Below are positions 1 through 10,932 of a DNA stretch of 64,000 nt, in pieces. Position 1 is the first letter of the stretch. Each line of letters starts with the position of its first letter. The DNA is from Dromiciops gliroides (taxonomy: Eukaryota; Chordata; Mammalia; Microbiotheria; Microbiotheriidae): contig NC_057862.1 in the NCBI RefSeq assembly GCF_019393635.1, positions 262,832,441-262,896,440 on the forward strand, given 5' to 3'. Below the pieces are notes generated by a model. It was not told where the DNA came from. It was given only the letters and a program-made list of their open reading frames with translations, and ran no database searches. Both the position numbers and the translations under genes were made by a program.

Positions 1-54
1 CTATTTGTAATAAAAATATTTATAGCAGATCCTTTTGTGGTGGCTAACAAGAAT
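1..54 (+). mobile_element. L1 ORF2 3' fragment, cut by window edge
   Basis: The first bases match the plus-strand L1 ORF2 C-terminal region seen at about 3590-3645 ('tttatagcag...ttttgtggtggcta'). The match stops near base 54, where minus-strand L1 sequence begins, so two L1 pieces in opposite orientation abut here. Whether this is a rearrangement or two insertions cannot be told, because the left side lies outside the window. Confidence 0.6.
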
Positions 55-338
55 TTTTAAGGAGTTATTTTCTTCAGTGGTTTTTTTATACCTATTTTTC
101 CATTTGGCCAATTCCACTTTTTAAAGAGTTGTTTTCTTTTTCCAAGTTATTGACTCTTCTTTCATAATTCTCTTGTATCACTCTCATTTCTTTTTCCAGT
201 TTTTCTTACCTCTCTTATTTGATTTTTAAAATCCTTTTTGAGCTCTTTAAGGAAGACTTTTTGGGCTTGAGACCAATTTGTATTTCTCTTCGAAGCTAGC
301 ATGTAGATGTTTTGCTATTATTGTACTCTTCTGGGGTA
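55..338 (-). mobile_element. L1 ORF1 N-terminal/5' region, minus
   Basis: Read on the minus strand this is the coiled-coil N-terminal part of L1 ORF1. It matches the blocks at 52100-52520 and 56870-57260, including the 'cctttttgagctctt' and 'ttgagacca' blocks. It is continued by the 5'UTR at 1027-1668 after removal of an intervening LTR. No intact reading frame remains. Confidence 0.75.
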
Positions 339-1026
339 TGTTGTGAAAATTTCTAAGTCTGATGAAGAAAAGAAACAGTGAAGTCTCCAAGCCATGAAAA
401 ATAGGTTTATTGAGAGAGGGATCCTGTCTCACAATAAAGCCTGTTAGGCAGGGGTAGGACCTGCAAGACTCTGAGCCTGGGGCTCAGCAGAGTTTTATAC
501 CCCTAAAGGGTTTCTAAGTATTTATACACTCCTATTTTTAGACAAACCCCTCCCATTGTATCCCCATAATATAATATAAATGGAACAGAAATGAGAAATT
601 GAGACATAGTCACCATGATCAAGGTCATGCACATGGGGACAGGGATATGGGCAAAGTTATGCTTGGCATCCAGCCAATTCAGGGATTTGGTCAAGTTTGT
701 CACCCAAAGGGGTTATGTTTAGGGTTCTCAATGCTGATTGGCTCCTTCATCTTAGAAGATACTATTTTTAGTACCTTGGTGAACATGTAACCATGATGGA
801 GAGGGACATCAGTTATGAGACAAGTTTATAAGGAAGCAACTAAAGAATATTCAGAATACATCAATAACAAGTTACATAATATCTATGCTCTGTACTATAT
901 TATTATTAAATCAAGAGACTAGAGAACACTTAAAAATAAGTAAATCACCATTTGTAGTCTATTATACTGATCATTACCCAAAGTTAAATTACTTATATCT
1001 AAGGATTGGGGAAAATCTCACCCACA
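339..1026 (-). mobile_element. Solo LTR (ERV), minus, inside L1
   Basis: A block of about 690 bp interrupts L1 sequence that rejoins at 1027. On the plus strand it begins 'tgttgtgaaaa' and ends 'ctcacccaca', i.e. TG...CA termini. On the minus strand a polyadenylation signal AATAAA lies at 406-411, about 70 bases before the LTR end, as expected for R/U5. No clean target duplication is visible (ggta on the left, gttt on the right). No internal retroviral sequence is attached, so it reads as a solo LTR. Confidence 0.65.
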
Positions 1027-1668
1027 GTTTGTGTTTTGATCTTCCCTGTCTCCATAGTAGCTTTCTATGGTTAGGGTTTTAATTGTTTTGTTTTTTGGCT
1101 TATTTTCTAGTCTATTTCATGACTTTTAAAGTTCCTCTCTGCTCCTGGGATATAGGGGGTATTGTCCTAAGCTTCTTGTGTCAGGGTCAGTGCCCTGGTC
1201 ACTGACTTTCTGTGCCTCTGGGGCTTGTCTGTTGTGCCAGGGGACTCAGTAGTTGGCAGTTTACCCACTGCATTGATGTTACTTGGCCTAGTCATACCTG
1301 ATGTGCCAGATGTTCCTAGGCTGGTAGTTTGCCTGATATACTGGAGTTGGAGGTCTCAAAGCTGGTCCACTGTAGGACCAGCTTGGTTATCTAAGATCTT
1401 GGGGCCTCTGTGCTGAGACTAGGAGCCTTCAGTTGGATTGCCTAGATACCAACCTTTGCTGGGCTGTACTCTCCTTTTATCCATGTGAGACAGATCTTTC
1501 CTGCAGTTTTTCTGAGTTAGCTTGGGCTGAAAAATTATTTCATCCCATCTTTTTGTGGGTTTTGTCACTCTGAAATTTGTTTTGAGACTGATTTAAACTT
1601 GTTTTGAGGGAAACTGGAGAAAGCACAGGCAACTTCATGCCTTTTATCAGCCATCTTGGCTCTGCCTC
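1027..1668 (-). mobile_element. L1 5'UTR, minus
   Basis: Continuation of the L1 interrupted by the LTR at 339-1026. It resembles the 5'UTR at 52540-53220 and ends with 'ccatcttggctctgcctccc', which also ends the L1 at 16298 and is the marsupial L1 5' terminus. The element therefore keeps its 5' end but lacks ORF2 and the 3' end in this window. Confidence 0.75.
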
Positions 1669-1734
1669 CCATGACAGTTATTATAGGTAGAATTTCCCAA
1701 GTAATCACATTCAGTTAACATCAAACAATAGTCA

Positions 1735-2240
1735 TGAAGGTTGTTTCAAGATGATTTCTGGCTTAGGCTTTTTACCACTACTGTGCTAAGAAAAGTTCTG
1801 CCCCAAACTATCTTGAGCTTCCTGACAGTGTTTGCTCAAAACAAATAGGCCATGCATCCTGAAGAAGTCTGAAAAATCAAACTTGGGACATAAAATTCAG
1901 TTCAAGTTATGATCAGCTTTGCCCTGACCTTCACCGTCGTCTTCTGTTGTTTGTTTAATGATGTGTAAACCCTTATCTTCCCCTTATGCCCTCTGCCTTC
2001 TTTTATGCTCATTCCACTCACATATTCACATAAGGTTGCTAGAATTGATGCTTTAGACTCATTGACTGATTGGTAATGACTGGATCAAGATAGAGTTTTC
2101 TAGTCTAGTAATCCTTCAGTGTACACAAAGTATATTTTACCTAGGAAGATTTATGAGCAGGTTAGTGATTTTTGTATCTATAGGGTCTTTTTGTCTATCT
2201 CTTGTGACTGAATAATCTATAAGGTCTAAATCATGGAACT
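1735..2240 (+). repeat. LTR-like dispersed repeat, copy A
   Basis: This stretch is recognisably related to 24540-24950. Shared blocks in the same order include 'cttgagcttcctga', 'aaataggccatgcatcctgaag' (with one change), 'cttatctt' and 'ataaggttgct'. The second copy carries an AATAAAG signal, which suggests an old ERV LTR. Boundaries are approximate; no protein-coding content was seen. Confidence 0.45.
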
Positions 2241-2920
2241 CTAAAGGACCAGCTAGGCAGCCGAGGAGTATTTTTCTGTGATTCAGGACTCAAAAACAAG
2301 ATCTTGATTGAGGAACTTAGTGTTTTAATAGAAGAGCATTCTCTCTTTCTAGGTGATTATCCAGAGTAGTATTAATCCAAACCCTGGGCCTTGTTTCCTA
2401 TAGGCAAACAAGGGACTTGTATTCTGTATGTCAATTGTTTGTAATTACTGTATTATCTTGGCTATCCTGTTTCTCTAAAATCCTAAGTAATTCAGGTCTG
2501 GTTTGACATAAATATCAAATGATTAGCAGAATCCTTGTCACCAACGATATAAATTTATAATGAGATCATTATGAGATCCCTTTGGCTCTGGCAACTCTGG
2601 TCTTGTTCTGGTAATTCTGGTTTGTGACAATTGTTTGTGGACTTAGAAGGTAAATTATTCCTGGTTAAATCTTCTTCCAATATGGGAATTCTGGTTTGGT
2701 TCAACTCTGTAAAAATGTATGGATTGTTGTAACAACCCAAATACAGGGAGGAGCTTTTAATTTTGAAATATTATGTATGCTTGTTATAAAAATGAAATTA
2801 TTGAATGTTCATACCAAAATAAGCTCTTCCTGGTGTCTGTAATTCTCATACTAAAACCAAATTCCCAATAAACAGGGACTTCTGACCCTTTGGGTAATTT
2901 CAGTAGGAGATAACTTTTAA
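2241..2920. other. Unassigned non-coding stretch
   Basis: No convincing ORF, RNA gene or recognisable repeat was found. It may be more of the LTR/ERV material on its left, but I could not show this. Confidence 0.4.
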
Positions 2921-2924
2921 GAAT

Positions 2925-4133
2925 AGACAGGTAGAATTGTCATTTTTATTATATAAAGAGAGATGCCATAAGTAAATCAGGAGAGCATGCAATAGTTTAT
3001 TTGTCAGATCTATGGATAAAGGTAGAATTTAGGACCAAATAATTTAGCTTTGATTATATTAAATTTAAAAGGTTTTGCACAAATAAAACCAATGCAACCA
3101 AAATTAAAAAGAAAGTAGAAAACTGGGGGAAAATTTTTTCAATAAGTATCTCTGATAAAGGCCTCATTCCTCAAATATATAGAGAGCTGTGTCAAATTTA
3201 TAAAAAAATCCAAATAACTCCACAATTGATAAAAAGCCAAAGGATATTCACAGGCAGTTTTCAGACAAAGAATTCAAGGCTATCTATAGTTGTATGAAAA
3301 GAAATGTTCTAAGATACTATTGACTAGAGAAATACAAATTAAATCAACTCTGAGGTACCACCTCACATGTATCAGACTGGCTAATATAACAAAAAATGAA
3401 AATTATGGATGTTGGAGAGGATGTAAGAAAACTGGGATACTAATGCACTGCTGGTGGAACTGTGAACTGATCCAACCATTCTGAAGAATAATTTGAAACT
3501 ACGCCCAAAGAACAACCAAACTGTGTATAACCTTTGATTCTACTTCTAGGTTTATATTTCAAAGATGTCAAAAAAAGAGAAAATGACCTATTTGTACAAA
3601 TATATTTATAGCAGCTCTTTTTGTGGTGGCTAAGAATTGGAAATTGAAGGATGCCAAACAATTTGGGAATGGCTAAACAAGCTGTGGTATATGATTGTGA
3701 TGGGATATTATTCTGCCATAAGAAATAACAAGAAGGATAATTTCAGAAAAACCTGGAAAGACTTACATGAACTGATGCATAGTGAAATGAACAAAACAAG
3801 GAGAACATTATGCACAGTAACAGCAATATTGTAGGATAAAGAACTGTGAATGACTTAGCTATTCTCAGCAATACAACAATTCAAGACAATCCTAAAGGAC
3901 TCATGATAAAACATACTATCTGCTTCCAGAGAAAGAACTTATATTGTTTGAATACAGACTGAAGTATACTATTTTCACCTTTTTCTTTCATTCTTTTTCT
4001 TTTATTCTAGTCTTATGCAAAATGACCAATATGGATCTGTTTTACATGATTGAATATGTATAACTTATCTAATAGTTTGCCATCTCAGGGAAGGGGAAGG
4101 AAAGGGAGGGAAAAAATTTGGAACTCAAAACTT
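2925..4133 (+). mobile_element. 5'-truncated, 5'-inverted L1 3' end, plus
   Basis: From about 2985 to 3834 this is the C-terminal part of L1 ORF2, followed by the 3'UTR to 'ggaactcaaaactt' at 4120-4133. A short inverted piece at 2930-2957 matches minus-strand L1 at about 48510-48537, a layout typical of twin-primed 5' inversion. The 3' tail is split: a minus L1 lies at 4134-9580, and the duplicated tail plus poly(A) resumes at 9581-9605. Frames are broken by several stops. Confidence 0.8.
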
Positions 4134-4319
4134 TATTTTTTTCATTTAATAGTATTTTATTTTCCCCAATTACATGCAAAGATAGTTTTCAACATTTTTG
4201 TAATATTTTGTGTTCCAAATTTTTCTCCCTCCCTCCCTCCCTACACTCCCTCTTCCTCAAGACAGCAAGCAATATGATATAGTAAAATCATGTTATACAT
4301 TTCCACATTAGTTATGTTG
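4134..4319 (-). mobile_element. L1 3' end, minus (part 1 of 2)
   Basis: Begins with a T run (the poly(A) tail on the minus strand) and L1 3'UTR sequence, including a CCCT-repeat tract. It is interrupted at 4320 by a provirus and resumes at 9057. It inserted into the tail of the plus L1; the 14-base target duplication ggaactcaaaactt sits at 4120-4133 and 9581-9594. Confidence 0.85.
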
Positions 4320-4998
4320 ATGTGGGATGAAATTAGGGGTCAAATTGATCATGAGTCATTCCAAAAGAATTACAAGACTCAGGGACTCAGTTTCCCAAGT
4401 TTTATTGCAATACTGTGGGTGATCACAGGGAGAGAACCAGAATATTGGAAAGGTATCTCTCAAATAAGGAAAGGAAAGAGAGTTATATTTATAGTATAGA
4501 TAAATTGATTTATCAGTCTCATTATCATAATCTCCACCATGGGGAGGTACAGAGGAGGGCCTGTCCTCCTCATTATAATATTCTCCACCTTGGGGAGATT
4601 CAGGGGAGGGTTTATCCTAATTTGGAGTTCCTCGGGTCCTAAGCCAACCCCTGAGGCAGGTACCTTTTTTTTAGTGGAGGTGTGTTTTGGGGGTTTACAC
4701 ATCATAAGGTGACTCTGGGGACAAATTTGGCCTTTTCCGCACATATCTCTTTCTGTTTCCCATGGCTACTTTCACATTTTTCATTAGAATTTCTATACCT
4801 TGTCTTGTGTATTATTGTTATATGACTTGACCCTTTATGTTCCCATTATGGGTACTGATCACTGTGGGTATGATAACCTAGCATCCTGACTTGTAAGTTA
4901 TCCATTAACTGGGGTCTGACTCCCTTTTGGAGCTAATATCTGAATTAGAGCTTGGATCTTAGGTTTTTCTATTAACCCCTTTTTCAACTTCTACATCA
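4320..4998 (-). repeat. 3' LTR of the provirus
   Basis: On the minus strand it starts 'tgatgtagaagttg' and ends near 'catcccaca'. The AATAAA polyadenylation signal complement is at 4401-4406. It holds two diverged copies of a unit of about 48 bases (about 4520-4567 and 4571-4617, each with 'ctccacc...ggggag'), where the 5'LTR has only one. Confidence 0.85.
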
Positions 4999-5010
4999 TT
5001 CCCACCTTTT
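4999..5010 (-). other. Polypurine tract of the provirus
   Basis: Minus-strand 'aaaaggtgggaa' sits immediately upstream of the 3'LTR start 'tgatg'. This is the position and composition expected for the primer of plus-strand DNA synthesis. Confidence 0.65.
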
Positions 5011-7641
5011 CATTTACCCTGGGAAAAAGGACAAAGATCATCTCTTCTGTTACTGCTTCCTGCTGAGTGGGGGTGAAGTAGGGGCCCACAGGGGGGGTTT
5101 ATGAATTGAGGGAGATGTAGGAACCAGATTTACAAATGCAAAGACCGCAACACAAAACACAAATAATTAACAAAGAGATCAAGGGACAACAGGGACCCTA
5201 ACACAGAATAAATCTAAGAGTTCCATTAAAAAAAAAAACACAGTTGTGAACAGTTTCAGCCATCCAGGTAATCTCTGTATAGCAGCTCAACCTTCAGGAG
5301 GTGTTCTGAACCATATAGACTCCGCCTCAGTCCAGGACTACATTTGCCATAGAGTTCAAGCTTCCAATGTTTGTAACCCTAATACAGTAGATTCAGAAAC
5401 TTATTCTATTACCAATGTTAAATTTGTAAGCATAACTTCATGTTCAAGTAACCCAGCAAAAGGAATAGTGAGGACAGCAGTTTTCCAGATCCACCAGAGA
5501 AAATTATCCCAGCTTCCTCTTCTGACTTTAATATGAGAAGAGGCAGTGGCATTCTTACTCTGGAATCCAAATCGCCCAAGATAACATATGGGTTTAAACA
5601 GTTGGTAGTTAATACTAAAGATTTATAATCTCCTCCTTGGTAGAGGAAGGGGAAATACCTTTGGGGTACAGTAGGGTAAAAGGGGACCAGGGCTAGGGTG
5701 GACCAGTGAATGAACCTAGTAGCTCATCTAGGTAGCAAGGTCTGCTCTGTGATTCCTTTGTACTATGGCGTTGGTAGCTTGGTGTCCTTGGCAGTACGTA
5801 ACAGAGATCTGACTGGGCAGATTTATGGTAAAACCTAAAATGTGTAACTATGTTTCCTAGTTACCATCCTCCCTTTCATCTGCAATGAGGAGGAATTTCA
5901 CTTTCTTCTAAACTAGAAAAATACCCAGTTAATTTAATCTTAGCATAATACCATATAAACATTAGCAGGCAGATGACAAACCTGAATATTAATATATCTT
6001 GTTGTTTGACATAAAAAGTGACCACACATTTAAACTGAAAACAGTGAGATCTTACATACTTTCATTGTACTCATTTCTTCTACTGACTACTTGCTCTGAT
6101 TATAGAAATCTGCTATAAAAGTAAAAGCAGGGACATGATTATAAGGCCAGGATAAAAGATCCTTAGCTCTGTTTGATTTCAGGTAAAAGTTACAAGTGAC
6201 TGCCAGTCATGCAGTAATGGCCAAATTCAGGGATAGCCAAGTGGGGAAACATTTCCGATTCAGAAGGAACACAATGAGCCAAAAGGAGCTTACCTCAGAT
6301 TGAGTCCAAAATTGTCCTCTTGGCTTTTCCCCAGATACCTCCACCTGTAAGCAGCACATTCCCTCTTGTGGCATTGATTTGTGGCATTCTCTCCAGTACT
6401 TGGATTACTGGCTTAACCATCCAAACAATTATACCTGAATTCAAAACTCAAAACAATATAAATTATTGTCCCCCAAATTTTAGCTTAAATAGCAAACCTT
6501 TACTTTCATGAAATTACAATGAACAACAACAAGAAGATTTACCAGGACACACACATGTTGTTTGGTTTTTCTTTCCTTCTTCTTGAGTTTAAACTTTATC
6601 CTGGTGTAAATATCAATCATCAGAAATTACTTCTATACAATAAGCAACCTTTTAAATCTTCAGCAAAACCATTCCCTGTAACAAGCTCTTTTCTGGCTAG
6701 TTTACAAATTAAAAAAAAGTCTAGAAGGTCCTTTTCTGTGTAATGATTTACCAGTTTCCAATGCTTTCCTCTGTCTTAGAGGAAACAACTATAACTGTTT
6801 TTGTTAAAACCATCAATTACTTTGTTTCCAATAATTTTAACACACACCAATTTAAAAATAACTTTAAAACTTAGCAATATTCCAACAATATTTTACTTTT
6901 CCAAACAAACTCAATTAATCTTTGGTTTCTTCCAGAATTCACAAACCTTGAAATGGCAAGTGAGCACTTAAAGTGGCAGTGCACCTTAAATATACCCCCC
7001 CCCTTTTTCCCCCAAGATTCCAAGTTCTTTGAACAGTCAGTACAAAATGGCACAACTTTCTATTTGCTTTTACCAATAATTTAAAATACTCTGGACAGTT
7101 TCTTAAGATTTTCTAAACATTCTTTCTCTCACTCACCACTCCCTTGCTGTGCAGCCAGCACCTGGGGGGGGGGGGAGAAAGAAAGCAGCGGCACAAGTCA
7201 CACTTCACTAGCTTTGAAACTTTTACACATTACAAATAGTTCCTGATTTTTAACCATTCCATTACAAAAGATTTCAAAGTAGCAGCATTTTCAAACCAGC
7301 TTTTACAATGTTCATCTAAGGCTATGAATGCCTAGCAAAGAAATTACATCCCAATTCCAATTCCAATTCCAATTGTTAAGTAGATACACACCTGTACAGA
7401 TATCCAGAAGTCAAAGACTTCTCTTCCCCCACCTTCAGAGCCTGGCCATCACTCCAAAAGGCTACAGGGGTACAACCAAAAATTCCCCACAGATTTTACA
7501 AGACAATTACAACATTTGACAGACATAGATGTGCGAGACAATAAGCAGACTAGCAGCTGCATAGAGACAAGCAACAAACAGCCATAAGATATTACTTCTT
7601 CCTGACCAGCCCACTCTGGTAGGGGTTAATCAGGAGGTGTG
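5011..7641 (-). other. Provirus internal region, degenerate
   Basis: Proviral interior between the polypurine tract and the gag-like remnant. No reverse transcriptase, integrase or envelope signature was recognised on the minus strand, and all open frames are short. It contains a run of Gs at about 7146-7156 and four tandem 'ccaatt' units at 7351-7374. It may be relic pol/env with large deletions or unrelated filler. Confidence 0.5.
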
Positions 7642-8059
7642 CTACCTTAAATCTTTCCCTTGAAAATAAGTCATTTGCTTCTTTTCACTCATGTCCATTT
7701 TTTTCTCCTCCCCCCCCCCTCCAAATTTGTAAGGATACACCCGAGGGGTCATGCAGAATGCTTTTCCTCCATGTCCCTTTAAGGTGGGTTGGGCTAAGAC
7801 TGCACCTGAGAAAAATATTACCTCAGACCTTGGGGCCCACCCAATGTGACTGAGGTTTTTGAGGCAACAGAGGGGAAAAATACAATGCATACTCTGTCCC
7901 GGGGAACCCTAGAGCTGAATGAGGGGGTTGCTGTGCCCAGACAGTATCGCAATAAAACACCACCTGTTTTCTTTCCAAGTTCATTGCAATCAGGCTTGTC
8001 CCAATTTTTACCTTAATTCTCCTTTCTCCATTTTCCCAATTTGTCAAAATGTACCCCAA
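7642..8059 (-). pseudogene. gag (matrix-like) remnant of the provirus
   Basis: Two overlapping minus-strand frames begin about 370 bases after the primer-binding site, where gag should start. The first (8059-7823) has a 'GYILTNW' segment and further on 'VVFYCDTVWAQ'. This resembles the matrix-domain pattern of C-type/gamma gag proteins, in which an NW motif is followed by an FC-x-T-x-W motif. The second frame (7890-7642) overlaps it, which implies a frameshift. No capsid or nucleocapsid zinc knuckle was found. The assignment rests on motif spacing and position only. Confidence 0.45.
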
Positions 8060-8426
8060 ACTGCCCTAACTTCCTAACCCATCTGTAACCTCTCAGAGGT
8101 TACCGACACTGCACCTGCATCCACGTGGGTGTCACTAAAACAGCAAACAACCTAATACAGGGTGTCCCCCAGACTGCTGGGTCTTTCTAACAGGGCAATT
8201 CCTTTCTTCCCTTTTCAGGAAAAAAAATGAAATCCCTCAGGGTAAATCTCTTGATCCCGGATCAACAAGAAATACCCCCTACTCCTTTTGGTGAGCCAGC
8301 TGGACTCCCAAATGAGCAAAACCTGAGTACAGGGAGGTAGAAATCCCAAACTTACTTTAGCAAGATCTCACCCAATAACTTTCACAAAAGAGAAAGAAAA
8401 AGAAGAGTTTGTGTCTGGGACTAAAA

Positions 8427-8443
8427 TGCCCGACGTTGGGCAG
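8427..8443 (-). other. Primer-binding site, Lys-tRNA type
   Basis: Minus-strand 'ctgcccaacgtcgggc' abuts the 5'LTR. It differs little from the established tRNA-Lys(1,2) primer-binding site core (gcccaacgtggggc), used by beta-type and HERV-K-like retroviruses. The usual initial TGG is degraded. Confidence 0.6.
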
Positions 8444-9056
8444 AATTTGGGGTCAAATTGACCATGAGTCATCCCAAAAGAATTACAAGACTCAGGGACT
8501 CAATTTCCCAAGTTTTATTGCAATACTGTGGGTGATCACAGGGAGAGAACCAGAATATTGGAAAGGTATCTCTCAAATAAGGAAAGGAAAGACAGTTATA
8601 TTTATAGCATAGATAAATTGATTTATCAGTCTTATTATAATAATCTCCACCATGGGGAGGTACAGGGGAGGGCTTATCCTAATTTGGAGTTCCAGGGGTC
8701 CTAAGCCAACCCCTGAGGCAGTTACCTTTTTTTCAGTGGAGGTGTGTTTTGGGGGTTTACACGTCATAAGGTGAATCTGGGAACAAATTTGGCCTTTTCC
8801 ACACATATCTCTGTTTCCCATGGCTAGTTTCACATTTTTCATTAGAATTTCTATACCCTGTCTTGTGTCTTATTGTTATATGACCTGACCCTTTATGGTC
8901 CCATTATGGGTACTGATCACTGTGTATATGATAACCTAGCATCCTGACTTGTAAGTTATCCATTAACTGGGGTCTGATTCCCTTTTGGAGCTAATATCTG
9001 AATTAGAGCTTGGATCTTAGGTTTTTCTATTAACCCTTTCTTCAACTCCTACATCA
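8444..9056 (-). repeat. 5' LTR of the provirus
   Basis: Nearly the same sequence as 4320-4998, with one instead of two copies of the 48-base unit (about 8625-8673). The AATAAA signal complement is at 8514-8519. On the minus strand it starts 'tgatgtaggag' at 9056. Confidence 0.85.
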
Positions 9057-9580
9057 ATGTTGTGAAGGAAAAATCAGAACAAAAAGGAAAAACTATGAGA
9101 AAGAAAAACAAAAAACAAGTGAAAATGCTACATCTCAATATTCAGACTCTATAGTTCTTTCTCTGATAGCATTTTCCATGATGAATTTTCTGGCATTGTC
9201 TTAGATCATTGTATTGCTGAGAAGAGCTGTCTATCATAGTTGATCATTGTATAATGTTCCTGTTACTATGAATAATGTTCTCCTGGTTTTGCTCACCTTA
9301 GTATCAATTCATGTAGGTCTTTTCAGGTTTTTCTGAAATCATCCCACTCATCATTTCTTAGAGCACAATAGCATTCCATTACATTCATATACCACAGCTT
9401 GTTCAAGCATCCCCCAATTGATAGGCATCGCTTCAATTCTTTGCCACCAGAAAAGAGCTGATATAAATATTTTTGTACATATGGGTTATTTTCCCTTTTT
9501 TATGGTCTCTTTGGGATACAGATCTAGTGGTGGTATTGCTGGGTCGAAAGGTATGCACGGTTTTATAGCCCTTTGAACAT
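9057..9580 (-). mobile_element. L1 3'UTR and ORF2 C-terminus, minus (part 2 of 2)
   Basis: Continues the L1 started at 4134. It covers the 3'UTR and the end of ORF2 and is truncated at about 9580, directly against the second copy of the target duplication (9581-9594). The plus L1 tail resumes there and ends in poly(A) at about 9605. Confidence 0.85.
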
Positions 9581-9605
9581 GGAACTCAAAACTTAAAAAA
9601 AAATT

Positions 9606-10066
9606 ATTTTAACATGCACTTGGGGAAAATTGGCTTCAAGTGGGCTTATCTTGTTATAGAAAATAGACTAAAGGTCAGTCTCTACTAACTCGACCATGTA
9701 ACTATTTCTTTGATTTCTAAGGTTACTTTTTCTAGCAAGATGTTTTCCCAAACTCACAGAAGTTTCCATTTTGGTCAGGGAAAAGTAAAAGTTTTGTATT
9801 TAATTGATATTGGATAAGAAAACTCAAGCAAATTTGTAAAGGGGAGATTCAGTGGAATGAATAAAGCCAATTTTGTAGAAAGACTTGGTTATAATTGGGA
9901 AATATTATTCCTCTGACAGATTGAGAGATTAAGAAAGTAGTAAAGGTAAGCAAAGTGTTGAATCAGAATGTGGAGTGATGCAATTTTGAATTTTGCAGGG
10001 CTTTAGTCAAACTCCATAGGATAAAAGAGAAGGTTAAAGGAATACACACACACACACACACATATG

Positions 10067-10129
<63 letters not shown>

Positions 10130-10186
10130 GCATAAGACATATGCATACATGTATACCAGTAGATGAACACCATTTGGAGAAATAGT
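9606..10186. other. Unique sequence with CA microsatellite
   Basis: Apart from the microsatellite at 10043-10130, no gene or recognisable repeat was seen. Confidence 0.5.
10043..10130. repeat. (CA)n/(TA)n microsatellite
   Basis: Two CA runs separated by 'tatgtatata', followed by a short TA run. The valine/cysteine-rich minus-strand frame across it is an artefact of the repeat. Confidence 0.95.
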
Positions 10187-10398
10187 GGGCAGCTAGGTGG
10201 TAAAGTGGATAGAGTGGATAGAATGCTGCCTTTGGAGTGAGGAATATGAGTCTTCCTGAATTCAAATCTTGGTTCAGACTAGCTGTGTGACCTGTTTGCC
10301 ACAGTTACCTCATGTGTAAAATGAACTAGAGAAGGAAATGATAAACCCCTCCAATATGTTTACCAAGAGTTGGACACTACTGAAATGACTGAACAAAT
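10187..10398 (+). mobile_element. MAR1-type CORE-SINE, plus
   Basis: tRNA-like head 'gggcagctaggtgg', core 'actagctgtgtgacc', then the longer MAR1-style 3' part with 'gtaaaatgaactagagaagg' and the ending 'actgaaatgactgaacaaa'. This is a different family from the shorter SINEs in the rest of the window. Confidence 0.8.
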
Positions 10399-10920
10399 TT
10401 GGAGAAATGTTGGTTAAAATGTGCTTTGACATTTATCATGATATCTGAATATTTTTCATCTATTTGAATATTTTGTTCATTTTGGGAAATAGCTGGACCC
10501 ACACAGTATAATTTCAAGTTGACAGTATTCTATCCAGTTATGGCATTTAACAAGTGGAGAATATAGAAATAATATTACAGCATGGAATAATTTAAATAAA
10601 ACATACTGAAATTCTGTCCTTGAAGGACCAATTGAAGGGTATATTGTAATCTTTATGTGGGGAATATACATTCATCATTCTGTTACTGTGTAACTGAAAT
10701 TATATGTTCAATTTCCATGTTTCAGGAGAACTAAAAATTTACCCCAAAGTGGGGATTTGAAAATGCAGGACTGCCTCATTAATCTTTGGCAGTAAGCTTA
10801 CTTGGCTGAGGGGAGATCATTTAAAGTGCTGACAGTGAATGGCTTGTGGGCAATTTTAAGTTTCTGCATGATGCCATTTGTAACTATGGATCCAGATTTG
10901 ATTTGATTGTTTGTCCCAAG
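10399..10920. other. Unassigned AT-rich stretch
   Basis: No gene or repeat recognised. Confidence 0.4.
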
Positions 10921-10932
10921 CATATTATAATT

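Larger units (their letters stand above)
4320..9056 (-). mobile_element. Degenerate two-LTR endogenous retrovirus, minus
   Basis: Two closely similar LTRs (4320-4998 and 8444-9056) flank about 3.4 kb of internal sequence. The repeat atgttg at 4314-4319 and 9057-9062 fits a 6-bp target duplication, and deleting the insert restores L1 sequence as seen at 46940-46980. The primer-binding region beside the 5'LTR resembles the Lys-type site of beta/ERVK-like retroviruses. Short gag-like remnants lie at 7642-8059. The internal part is too short for gag-pro-pol-env and no polymerase motif was seen, so this is a deleted or non-autonomous provirus. All frames are broken. Confidence 0.85.

Noticed and set aside
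7351..7374. Tandem 'ccaatt' units as a regulatory array
   Set aside because: Only four units inside a decayed provirus interior, with no promoter context.
9963..10265. 100-codon minus frame rich in Val/Cys
   Set aside because: It is the translation of the CA microsatellite with adjoining MAR1 SINE.
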